A program made the translations under genes and the position numbers. Source: an uncultured Sphingomonadales bacterium (GTDB taxonomy: Bacteria; Pseudomonadota; Alphaproteobacteria; Sphingomonadales; Sphingomonadaceae). Taken from it: a stretch of DNA of 8,236 nucleotides. The notes below the pieces were generated by a model. The model saw only the letters and a program-made list of their open reading frames with translations. It did no database searches and had not been told where the DNA came from. The stretch is from NCBI GenBank assembly GCA_903868655.1, contig CAIPWG010000303.1:1-8236 (forward strand), written 5' to 3'. Shown here in pieces: positions 1 through 8,000 of the stretch. How positions within the stretch are numbered: the first letter of the stretch is position 1; the number at the start of each line of letters is the position of its first letter.

Positions 1-15
1 CAGGAGGAGGGTTGG

Positions 16-780
16 GTGGGGGTGCCCCAGGCCCGAATGGCATGCATCGATGAGGTGTTCGAACACACTTCCTCAACTGTTCCTCCAAGGGGAGGGGCAA
101 GTACGCGACGCCCCAGCCAATGGCAGCCCGGGCTGCACAGCGATATCCACCACACCGAACTGTTCGCCTCTGCCGACGAAGCCAGCGGCGCGGCACTCGC
201 GCTGGCGCTGGCCTGCGATATGACAGATGTCGATCACAGACCATGGCTGTGGGTGCAGGACAAAGCGGCGATTCGCCTGTCGGGGCGGCCCTATCGCCCC
301 GGTCTGCCCGAAGCACTGCGCCATCGGCTGATCCATGTCTCCGCCGACAAACCTGCCGATGCACTGTTCGCCTTGGAAGAAGGCGTGCGCTGCCGCGATC
401 TGGCGTTTGTGATTGGCGAAATCGCTGGCAATCCGGCCGCGCTCGATTTTACCGCTTCGCGCAGGCTCAGTCTGGCGGCGCAACGCCATGGCGTACCCTT
501 GTGGCTGGTGCGCCTGGCGGCGCGGCACGATCTCGGCTCGGCGCGTATGCGCTGGGATGTCGCGGCTGCGCCCAGTCCACCCCCGCGCTGGAACCCTGAT
601 GCTCCGGGCGATCCTCGCTGGCGGGCCGATCTGTTTCGCGCGCATGTGTTTCAACCCGGACAATGGATTCTTGGTCATGACGGAGAACGGCCCGGCCTTG
701 CCGTCTTCACGCCGGATCATGGCGGCCTGGTGCCCGGCGCTGGCGATCGATCGCTGGCGGCTATGCCGGGACGCGCCTGA
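16..780 (+). CDS. imuA: ImuA, accessory protein of the SOS mutasome (short alphaproteobacterial form; start uncertain)
   Basis: ImuA is a RecA/SulA-like partner of ImuB and DnaE2 in damage-induced translesion synthesis in the cytoplasm. The identification rests on the block from about residue 45 onward (HHTELFAS, then RPWLWVQDKAA, GRPYRPGLP, and a Walker B-like strand LAFVIGEI) and on imuB following directly. No Walker A loop (GxxxxGKT/S) is visible, so this short form probably does not hydrolyse ATP by itself. The start is unclear. GTG16 has a good Shine-Dalgarno (AGGAGG at 2-7) and ATG37 is an alternative, but residues 1-42 look non-conserved and contain LexA-like half-sites. A third option is ACG103, 7 nt after GGAGG at 91-95, giving about 225 residues. 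The last 104 bp overlap imuB in a different frame. The function call is fairly sure; the N-terminus is not. Confidence 0.85.
   Translation: MGVPQARMACIDEVFEHTSSTVPPRGGASTRRPSQWQPGLHSDIHHTELFASADEASGAALALALACDMTDVDHRPWLWVQDKAAIRLSGRPYRPGLPEALRHRLIHVSADKPADALFALEEGVRCRDLAFVIGEIAGNPAALDFTASRRLSLAAQRHGVPLWLVRLAARHDLGSARMRWDVAAAPSPPPRWNPDAPGDPRWRADLFRAHVFQPGQWILGHDGERPGLAVFTPDHGGLVPGAGDRSLAAMPGRA
57..82. promoter_or_regulatory. Candidate LexA operator: three GTTC-like half-sites at 11-bp spacing
   Basis: GTTC at 57-60, CTTC at 68-71 and GTTC at 79-82 are each separated by exactly 7 nt. This makes two overlapping copies of the alphaproteobacterial LexA pattern GTTC-N7-GTTC, each with one mismatch in the shared middle half-site. 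imuA operons are normally LexA-controlled, so an operator is expected here. It lies downstream of two of the possible imuA starts (16 and 37), which either places the operator inside the gene or means the true start is further downstream. Tentative because neither box is perfect. Confidence 0.45.
87..95 (+). promoter_or_regulatory. Strong Shine-Dalgarno-like site inside the annotated imuA 5' end
   Basis: AAGGGGAGG contains GGAGG at 91-95. It lies 7 nt before an in-frame ACG codon at 103-105 and just after the LexA-like half-sites, where a real imuA ribosome binding site would be expected. CCTCC at 82-86 can pair with GGAGG at 91-95 across a 4-nt loop, so the site could also be sequestered. 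No in-frame ATG, GTG or TTG follows at suitable spacing. Confidence 0.35.
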
Positions 781-2242
781 CCCGCCCGATCAACCGCTGG
801 TGCTGGTGGGTGAAACCGCCCACGGCCCCCGCATCACCGCTGCCAGCGCCCCGGCGCGGGCCGCTGGCGCGCGTGTCGGCATGTTGCTGGCCGATGCACG
901 CGCAATCGCGCCCGATCTGGTGGTGCATCCGGCTGATCCTGCCGGGGATCGTGCCTTTCTGGAGGCGCTGGCGCTATGGGTACAACGCTGGGGCCCGTGG
1001 AGCGCGCTCGATCCGCCCGATGGGGTGATCGTGGATGTAACAGGGGTGGCGCATTTGTTTGGCGGCGAAGCGGCGCTGATGAACGATGCGCGCGCTTGCT
1101 TTGCTGCGCGCGGCTTGCGCGTGCGGCTGGCGATTGCGCCGACTGCCGGGGCAGCCTGGGCGCTGGCGCATCATGGCCGCGATGGCACTGCATTGCCCCA
1201 TGATGCCGACCCACAAGTGGCCTTGCGCGATTTGCCAGTGGCGGCGCTGCGGCTGGATGAGGCGGTGTTGTTGCTGCTCGAACGGCTGGGGTTGAAACGG
1301 ATCGGCGATCTGGCTGCAATTGGCCGGCCAGCGTTGGCGCGACGGTTTCGTGACCGGCGCGCGCCTGCGGCCAATCCGCTGGTGCGGCTGGACCAGTTTG
1401 CCGGGCGCGTGCCCGAACCTATCCTGCCGGTGCTGACCGTGCCGGTGCCGCTGGTGCAGCGCCGACTGGTCGAACCGGTGCGCCACCGTGCCTTGCTCGA
1501 CCGTGTGGTCGACGATCTGGCCACGGCGCTGGCGCGGCGGCTGGAGGCGCTGGGGCAGGGCGCTCGGCGGCTCGAACTGGGCTTGTGGAAAGTCGATGGC
1601 GATGTGCTGGTGCGCCGGCTCGAACTGGCGGCGGCCACGCGTGACCCGGCGCATATCACCCGGCTATTCGCACACAAGCTGGATGATTGCGACGCCGGGT
1701 TCGGCATCGAAGTGGTGCGGCTGTCGGCTCCCTGGGCCGAACCGTTGGCGCTGACCCAGGTCGATCTCGAATCCGCCGCCGAAAATCACGGCACCAGCCT
1801 GTCGGCCTGTATCGACCGCTTGTCCGTGCGGCTGGGGCCGGGGGCCGTAGCGATGCCGGTGCCGCGCGCCAGCCACATGCCGGAACGCGCACAACGGTGG
1901 GTGCCACCCGATCCGACCGTTGCCACGCAGGAAGAACTGGCTTTCCACGCCCGCCCGCTGAAACTGCTCGACCGCGCCGAGGCTATCGCCGTGATTTACG
2001 AAGCGCCCGACGGCCTGCCCCGCCTGTTCCGCTGGCGCGGCGCGGTGCACGAAATCACCCGCGCCGAAGGCCCCGAACGGATTGCGCCCGAATGGTGGCG
2101 CGAAAGAGGCGGGGTCCGCCTGCGCGATTACTACCGCATCGAAGACAGCAGCGGTCGCCGGTTCTGGATCTATCGCCGCGGCCTGCCAGGCGATGGCCGT
2201 GGTGGCGCGCCAGAGTGGTTTTTGCAGGGGCTGTGCGGGTAA
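677..2242 (+). CDS. imuB: ImuB, catalytically inactive Y-family polymerase-like mutasome adaptor
   Basis: About 521 residues from ATG677. ImuB has a Y-family polymerase fold but acts as a hub that brings DnaE2 and ImuA to the sliding clamp at stalled forks. The N-terminus (RRIMAAWCPALAIDRW) occupies the place of the first catalytic motif without its acidic residues. At about residues 115-122 GVIVDVTG stands where active Y-family enzymes have SIDE, so the catalytic carboxylates are absent, as expected for ImuB. A helix-hairpin-helix-like segment lies at about 194-225 and a little-finger-like region at about 250-385. Q361-V-D-L is at the usual clamp-motif place but lacks the closing aromatic residue. 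The conserved C-terminal region (R481-L-R-D-Y-Y, then RRFWIYRRG) ends at the stop. ATG677 has no clear Shine-Dalgarno, so translation is probably coupled to imuA; ATG644 and ATG719 are alternative starts. Confidence 0.93.
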   Translation: MTENGPALPSSRRIMAAWCPALAIDRWRLCRDAPDPPDQPLVLVGETAHGPRITAASAPARAAGARVGMLLADARAIAPDLVVHPADPAGDRAFLEALALWVQRWGPWSALDPPDGVIVDVTGVAHLFGGEAALMNDARACFAARGLRVRLAIAPTAGAAWALAHHGRDGTALPHDADPQVALRDLPVAALRLDEAVLLLLERLGLKRIGDLAAIGRPALARRFRDRRAPAANPLVRLDQFAGRVPEPILPVLTVPVPLVQRRLVEPVRHRALLDRVVDDLATALARRLEALGQGARRLELGLWKVDGDVLVRRLELAAATRDPAHITRLFAHKLDDCDAGFGIEVVRLSAPWAEPLALTQVDLESAAENHGTSLSACIDRLSVRLGPGAVAMPVPRASHMPERAQRWVPPDPTVATQEELAFHARPLKLLDRAEAIAVIYEAPDGLPRLFRWRGAVHEITRAEGPERIAPEWWRERGGVRLRDYYRIEDSSGRRFWIYRRGLPGDGRGGAPEWFLQGLCG

Positions 2243-2383
2243 GGGGTCGTTACGCGCCGCGTCATGGTGGGGGCAGGCCTGATGGTTGGTTGGGGCATGT
2301 CGGCGTTCCGCTGGGGTGCTGCCATCGTCACTTTGCCCATTCAGGTGCTGGCGTTATCGGCGATCGGAACATACAAGGAACAT
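2243..2383 (+). promoter_or_regulatory. Intergenic region with probable internal SOS promoter
   Basis: This is the only real gap in the window, 141 bp between the imuB stop and the radical SAM start. The open frame continues upstream to an ATG at 2264, but that stretch would add a hydrophobic, non-conserved leader to a cytosolic enzyme, so I read it as non-coding. A weak promoter can be proposed: TTTGCC at 2332-2337, a 16-nt spacer, and TTATCG at 2354-2359. A LexA box lies just downstream. No convincing terminator hairpin is visible, so read-through from imuAB is likely as well. Confidence 0.4.
2367..2381. promoter_or_regulatory. Perfect alphaproteobacterial LexA (SOS) box
   Basis: GAAC (2367-2370), seven bases, GAAC (2378-2381) matches exactly the GAAC-N7-GAAC operator known for LexA in Alphaproteobacteria. 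It ends 2 nt before the radical SAM start codon at 2384 and overlaps its Shine-Dalgarno (AAGGA at 2375-2379). Position and perfect match support direct SOS control of the radical SAM-udgX-dnaE2 part of the cluster. An eight-base match can arise by chance, but its location in the single intergenic gap makes that less likely. Confidence 0.75.
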
Positions 2384-3628
2384 ATGACACAACTGGGCAC
2401 GCTCGAAAAACTCGCGATTCTGGCCGATGCGGCGAAATACGATGCCTCGTGCGCGTCATCGGGTACCACCCGGCGTGACAGCAAAGCGAGCAAGGGGATC
2501 GGATCGACCGAGGGCATGGGCATCTGCCATGCCTATGCGCCCGATGGGCGGTGCATTTCGCTGTTGAAGGTGTTGTTGACCAACCACTGCATTTTCGACT
2601 GCCATTACTGCATCAACCGCAAGAGCTCGAACGTGCGGCGCGCGCGGTTTTCGCCGCAAGAGGTCGCCGATCTGACCATGGCGTTCTATCGCCGCAACTA
2701 TATCGAGGGGCTGTTCCTGTCGTCGGGGATCATCAAAAGTTCCAGCCACACGATGGAACAGTTGATCGAATCCGCCAGAATCTTGCGTGAAGAGCATGAA
2801 TTCAAGGGCTATATTCACCTCAAGACAATCCCCGAGGCCGATCCCGAACTGGTCCGCCGCGCCGGGCTTTTTGCTGATCGCGTGTCGATCAATGTCGAAT
2901 TGCCGACTGTGGCCGGGCTGACCAGCCTGGCACCCGACAAATCGGCCCCGCGTATCGAAGGCGCGATGGATCTGATGGCAGGCGCGATTGTCGAAGGGCG
3001 CGATGCGCGGCGTCGGTTTCGCCATGCCCCGCGCTATGCCCCGGCCGGGCAATCGACCCAGATGATTGTGGGGGCCGATGCGGCGAGCGATGCCGATGTG
3101 ATGACCAAATCGGTGGGGCTCTATGGCCGTTTCGGTATGCGTCGGGTTTATTATTCCGCATTCAGTCCGATCCCCGATGCCAGCGCGGTCTTGCCGCTCA
3201 AACGCCCGCCGTTGATGCGCGAACACCGGTTGTACCAGTCCGACTGGCTGTTGCGGTTTTATGGCTATACGCTCGACGATGTGCGTGCGGCAGCAGATCC
3301 GGGCGGGATGCTGCCGCTCGATATCGATCCCAAACTGGCGTTTGCGCTCAAATTCCGCGACCGCTTCCCGGTCGATGTGAACCGCGCCCCGCGTGAAGCA
3401 TTGTTGCGGGTGCCGGGGCTGGGGGTGCGTGCGGTGTCGGGTATTCTGTCGGCCCGGCGTCAGCGGCAGCTCGATCTGGCCGATCTGGCGCGGCTGACCG
3501 TGTCGCTGACCAAAGTGCGCCCGTTCATCATCGCGGCCGACTGGCGCCCCGTGCTGCTGGCCGACCGGGACGATTTGCGGCCGCTGGTCGCACCACGCAG
3601 CGCCGAACAGCTGGAACTGTTCGCATGA
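2384..3628 (+). CDS. Putative DNA modification/repair radical SAM protein (TIGR03916 type, SplB-like)
   Basis: 414 residues, the usual size of this family. Radical SAM enzymes use a [4Fe-4S] cluster to cleave S-adenosylmethionine and start radical chemistry; this family resembles spore photoproduct lyase and is suspected of acting on DNA, but its substrate is unknown. The cluster motif is C69-x3-C73-x2-C76 within TNHCIFDCHYCINRK. Further cysteines lie at 23, 48 and 57. The N-terminal TLEKLAILADAAKYDASCAS block is a family hallmark and fixes the start at ATG2384, which has AAGGA upstream; the in-frame ATG2264 is rejected. A helix-hairpin-helix DNA-binding segment lies at about 335-360, with V343-P-G-L-G at its core. 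The last residues are Q409-L-E-L-F-A, matching the QL(S/D)LF sliding-clamp-binding consensus. It overlaps the UdgX-fusion gene by ATGA, so the two are probably made together and function together. Confidence 0.93.
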   Translation: MTQLGTLEKLAILADAAKYDASCASSGTTRRDSKASKGIGSTEGMGICHAYAPDGRCISLLKVLLTNHCIFDCHYCINRKSSNVRRARFSPQEVADLTMAFYRRNYIEGLFLSSGIIKSSSHTMEQLIESARILREEHEFKGYIHLKTIPEADPELVRRAGLFADRVSINVELPTVAGLTSLAPDKSAPRIEGAMDLMAGAIVEGRDARRRFRHAPRYAPAGQSTQMIVGADAASDADVMTKSVGLYGRFGMRRVYYSAFSPIPDASAVLPLKRPPLMREHRLYQSDWLLRFYGYTLDDVRAAADPGGMLPLDIDPKLAFALKFRDRFPVDVNRAPREALLRVPGLGVRAVSGILSARRQRQLDLADLARLTVSLTKVRPFIIAADWRPVLLADRDDLRPLVAPRSAEQLELFA

Positions 3629-5019
3629 CCGGGCTGTTGGCGCGGGTACGCGTATCGGTGGCTGCGCACGATGATTTCGATGGCTGGCGCGACAGCGCGC
3701 GGCAGTTGATTCAGGCCGGGGTCGCGCCCGAACGGATTGCCTGGGCCTTGCCGGGGGATCACGCTGGCGATCTGTTTGCGGGCGACGCGCCGCCGGCCGC
3801 GCCAGCCCGTGCGCCAGCGGTCCGTGCCTCGCGTGATTTTCTCGATCTGGCCGGGCGTGCGGTGCTGCATGCCGATCCGCGCCGGTTTGATCTGCTCTAT
3901 CGTGTGCTGTGGCGGTTGCAGAGCGCGCCCCGGCTGATGGCCGATCGTGCGGACCCCGATGTGCGCGCGATCGATGCGCTGGCCCGCACGGTGCGCCGTG
4001 ATATGCACAAAATGCGGGCTTTTGTGCGGTTTCGCGTGGTCGAGGATGCGCAAGGCGAGACGTATGTGGCGTGGTTTGAGCCTTCGCATCATATCTTGCG
4101 CACCAATGGCGCGTTTTTCGTGCGGCGCTTTGCAGGAATGCGCTGGTCGATTCTCACCCCGCAAGGCGCGCTGCACTGGGATGGCGAAACCTTGCGCGAA
4201 GGACCGCCCGCCAATCGCGCCGACGCCCCGGCAGGCGATCCGGCCGAGGCGCTGTGGCGTACTTATTATGCCTCCATCTTCAATCCGGCGCGGCTCAAGA
4301 TCGACGCGATGGTCAAGGAAATGCCGCGCCGGTACTGGAAAAACCTGCCCGAGGCCGATCTGATCCCTGCGTTGATTGCTTCGGCGCAAGCGCGAGAAGC
4401 GGCGATGATCGCGTTGGGCGGCGAAGACTCGGGCCGCGCGCCCGACAGCCTGCCTGCGCTCGATGCGGCGGTGGCGGCGTGCCGGCGCTGTGCCATCGGG
4501 TGCAATGGCACCCGCGCAGTGCCCGGGCATGGGCCAGCCGATGCCAGGCTGATGGTGGTCGGCGAACAGCCGGGGGATCACGAGGAACTGGCCGGACGCC
4601 CGTTCATTGGCCCAGCAGGCCAAGTTTTGCGCGATCATGCGCGCAGTGTGGGGCTTGATCTCGATACGGCGCGGATCAACAATGCGGTGCGGCATTTCAA
4701 ACATCTGCGGCAGGGCAAACAACGGCTGCACCAGACCCCGACTGCGCGCGAAATTGATACGTGCCGCTGGTGGCTCGATGCCGAACGCCAACTGGTGCGC
4801 CCGCGCGTGGTCCTGGCGCTGGGGGCAAGTGCGGCGCGCGCGCTGCTGGGGCGCACTGTCAGCGTGCAACAGGAGCGCGGGCGGTTCGTTCCGCTCGATG
4901 ATGGCGCGCAGCTGTTGATCACCAATCACCCGGCCTATCTGCTGCGGTTGGGTGAGGCTGCACGCGTCGAAGAGGCAGCGCGGTTTGCCGCCGATCTCGC
5001 GCTGGTGGCGCAAGAGTGA
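3625..5019 (+). CDS. DUF4130/TIGR03915 domain fused to UdgX-family uracil-DNA glycosylase domain
   Basis: 464 residues in two parts. Residues 1 to about 260 match the 'probable DNA metabolism' domain (TIGR03915/DUF4130) that accompanies the radical SAM family; recognisable pieces are RRDMHKMRAFVRFR, WFEPSHHIL and RRYWKNLPE. Its function is unknown. Residues from about 275 to the end form a UdgX-type domain of the uracil-DNA glycosylase superfamily. UdgX proteins excise uracil and stay covalently bound to the abasic DNA through a histidine. Visible motifs are C286-x2-C289 and C380 (probable iron-sulphur ligands; C293 is extra), G313-E-Q-P-G-D motif 1, N353-A-V-R-H-F, the insertion loop K365-Q-R-L-H369, and N434-H-P-A-Y-L-L. 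H369 is in the place of the nucleophile (H109 in the Mycobacterium smegmatis protein, where the loop reads KRRIH). The start overlaps the upstream stop; dnaE2 begins 6 nt downstream. Confidence 0.92.
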   Translation: MTGLLARVRVSVAAHDDFDGWRDSARQLIQAGVAPERIAWALPGDHAGDLFAGDAPPAAPARAPAVRASRDFLDLAGRAVLHADPRRFDLLYRVLWRLQSAPRLMADRADPDVRAIDALARTVRRDMHKMRAFVRFRVVEDAQGETYVAWFEPSHHILRTNGAFFVRRFAGMRWSILTPQGALHWDGETLREGPPANRADAPAGDPAEALWRTYYASIFNPARLKIDAMVKEMPRRYWKNLPEADLIPALIASAQAREAAMIALGGEDSGRAPDSLPALDAAVAACRRCAIGCNGTRAVPGHGPADARLMVVGEQPGDHEELAGRPFIGPAGQVLRDHARSVGLDLDTARINNAVRHFKHLRQGKQRLHQTPTAREIDTCRWWLDAERQLVRPRVVLALGASAARALLGRTVSVQQERGRFVPLDDGAQLLITNHPAYLLRLGEAARVEEAARFAADLALVAQE

Positions 5020-5025
5020 TCGGCC

Positions 5026-8000
5026 ATGCCCGAAGCGCCGCTGACGCCTGAACGCCGCCATGCTGTGCCCGATGGGGGCGCTGCGCCACTTGTGCCCGCA
5101 CCCTTTGTTGAACTGGGGGTGATGAGCTGTTTCTCGTTTTTGCGCGGGGCCTCGGACGCGGTCGATCTGGTCAGCGCCGCGCGTGCGCTGGGCTATGACG
5201 CGATCGGGATTGCCGATGCCAATTCGTTGGCGGGCGTGGTGCGGCTGCATAACGAGGCGCAGACAGTCGGTCTGCGCCCCATCATTGGTTGCCGCATCGA
5301 AACCACCGAGGGATTGGCATTTTGGGCCTATCCGCAATCGCGCGCGGGCTATGGCCGACTGTGTCGGCTGATTTCGCTGGGGCGCATGACCACGCCCGAA
5401 GGAGAATGGCAGGACAAGGGCATTTGCGACATTACGCTGGCGATGCTGAGCATCCATGCCGAAGGTATAGCCTTGGTGGTAATTCCGCCGCGCGACCTTG
5501 ATCAACGGCTGACGATCGCGGTGCCAAGTAATGTTGTGGCATTGGGCACCGATTCCCCACTGGCCATGACCAGCCTGTCCACTGATTTTGCCGGACTTAT
5601 TCCCCATCTTGTCCACAACCTGCCGAGCATGCGGCATATCGCGGCGGTCTGGCTGCATCGCGGCGACGATGTGGCGCGGATCAATGCGCTTGATGCTCTG
5701 GCGCAGACGCATGGAATGACACTGCTTGCCAGCAACGATGTGCTTTATCACGAAGCGGCACGGCGCCCGTTGCACGATGTCATGACTGCAATCCGTCATC
5801 GTACGACAGTCGCCGCCGCCGGGCACTTGCTGGAAGCGCATGGCGAGCGCCACCTGAAATCGCCCGCTGAAATGATCCGGCTGTTTGAACGCTGGCCCCA
5901 TGCGATTGCCGCAACGCGCGTGCTGGCCGATGCCTGTACTTTTGCGCTGACCGAATTGCGTTATGAATATCCCGAGGAAATCTGTCCCGACGGGCGCGAT
6001 CCGCAAGGTTGGCTGGCCGAACAGACCCACGTGGGGGCCGCGTGGCGCTATCCGGCGGGCGTGCCCGAAGCCGTGGCTGAAACGCTGGAGCGCGAACTGG
6101 CGCTGATCGGCAAGCTGAACCTTGCGACCTATTTTCTGACGATCAAGGACATTGTTGATTTTGCGCGCGCGCAAGAACCGCCGATCTTGTGCCAGGGCCG
6201 CGGATCGGCAGCCAATTCGGCGGTGTGTTATTGTCTGGGTATCACCTCGGTCGATCCAGCCAAACATGCGTTGTTGTTCGACCGGTTTATTTCCGAAGAG
6301 CGCAAGGAACCGCCCGATATCGATGTCGATTTCGAACACGAACGGCGCGAGGAAGTGATCCAGTATATCTATCGCCGCTATGGCCGCCATCGCGCCGGGC
6401 TGTGCGCCACGGTCATCCACTATCGCCCGCGCATGGCGATCCGCGAAGTGGGCAAGGCGATGGGGCTGACCGACGATGTCACCGGCGCTTTGGCGCGCAC
6501 CGTGTGGGGCAGTTGGGGCGATGAGATGGGCACGCGCCAGGTCACACAGGCCGGTTTCGATCTGTCTGACCCGCATTTGCGCAGGGTCATCCGTCTGGCC
6601 GAACAGATGATCGGCATGCCGCGCCATCTGTCGCAGCACGTCGGCGGGTTTATCCTGACGCAGGGTCCTTTGATCGAAACCGTACCAGTGGGCAATGGCG
6701 CGATGCCTGACCGCAGTTTCATCGAATGGGACAAAGACGATATTGATGTGCTGGGCATCATGAAAGTCGATGTCTTGGCGCTGGGCATGCTGACTTGCAT
6801 CCGTAAATGCCTCGATCTGCTGGGCGTGCATCATGGCCGCGATCTGACGCTGGCGACCGTGCCGCGCGAAGACCCGGCGGTCTATGACATGCTGTGCCGG
6901 GGGGATTCGCTCGGGGTGTTTCAGGTCGAAAGCCGTGCCCAGATGAACATGCTGCCGCGCCTGCGCCCGCGCGAATTCTATGATCTGGTGGTCGAAGTCG
7001 CGATCGTGCGCCCGGGCCCGATCCAGGGCGACATGGTGCACCCTTATCTCAAACGCCGCCGCGGGGACGAAGCGGTGGTGATCCCCGCGCCCGATCCACG
7101 CCACGGTCCCCCCGATGAACTGACCTCGATCCTGGCGCGGACGTATGGCGTGCCGATTTTTCAGGAACAGGCCATGAAAATCGCGCTCGATGCTGCGAAG
7201 TTTTCGAGCCTTGAGGCCAACCAGTTGCGCAAGGCGATGGCGACATTCCGCAGTCGGGGCATGGTGCATGAACTGGAAGAGATGATGGTCGGGCGGATGA
7301 TCAAACGTGGCTATGATCCCGATTTTGCCGCGCGCTGCTTCAATCAGATCAAAGGTTTTGGCGAATATGGCTTTCCTGAAAGCCACGCGGCCAGCTTTGC
7401 GCATCTGGTCTATGTCTCCAGCTGGCTGAAATGCCACTACCCGGCAGCGTTTGCCTGTGGCTTGTTGAATTCGCAGCCGATGGGATTTTACGCGCCCGCG
7501 CAGATTGTGCGCGATGCGCGCGATCATGGCGTAGAGGTGCGGCCACCGGATGTGAACCACAGCGAATGGGATTGCACGCTGGAAGGGGCTGCGCTGCGGC
7601 TTGGTTTTCGCCAGATTGATGGCCTGTCAGAAATTCACGCCGCCGCATTGGTCGCCGCGCGCCAGCACGAGGGGCGATATGGTGATCTGGCTGATTTGCG
7701 TAGCCGGGCCGGGCTGTCGCCGGCAGTGATCGAGCGGTTGGCGACGGCCGATGCTTTCGGTTCATTGGGCGCATCGCGGCGCGAGGCGTTGTGGCAGGCG
7801 CGCAGCCTGATTGCCGCACCCGATCTGCCGTTGTTTGCCGCGATGCGCGCGCGCGACGAAGGGGTGGAGGCCGTGCGCGCGCGGTTGCCGGTAATGCCCG
7901 CAGGCGAAGAAGTGGTGGCCGATTACCAGACGCTGCGTCTCTCGTTAAAGGCGCATCCGCTGGCGTTCCTGCGTCCGCGTTTGGCTGAACGCGGGTTTGT

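Noticed and set aside
120..599. Alternative + frame from ATG120 inside imuA
   Set aside because: It begins with the only ATG near the expected imuA start, but its product is arginine-rich nonsense; conserved ImuA sequence is in the frame of GTG16. A sequencing indel between 120 and 160 could connect them but cannot be shown here.
413..676. Upstream extension of the imuB frame from ATG413
   Set aside because: It lies entirely within imuA in another frame and resembles nothing in ImuB; conserved ImuB sequence begins only at about 710.
73..720. Minus-strand open frame of about 215 codons opposite imuA
   Set aside because: It is antisense to a conserved gene, has shadow-type composition, and has no recognisable domain or ribosome site.
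2264..2383. N-terminal extension of the radical SAM gene from ATG2264, resembling a signal or membrane segment
   Set aside because: The family's conserved start block begins at ATG2384, which has its own Shine-Dalgarno. The extension is unconserved in character and carries the LexA box, so it is better read as regulatory DNA.
3460..7560. A 1366-codon open frame on the minus strand
   Set aside because: It reads exactly back-to-back with the codons of udgX and dnaE2, which share a frame. A stop there needs TTA, CTA or TCA on the sense strand, and these codons are rare in this GC-rich genome. The first sense TCA after 7560 is at 7627, consistent with this. The product is a low-complexity H/R/Q/A-rich string with no recognisable domain.
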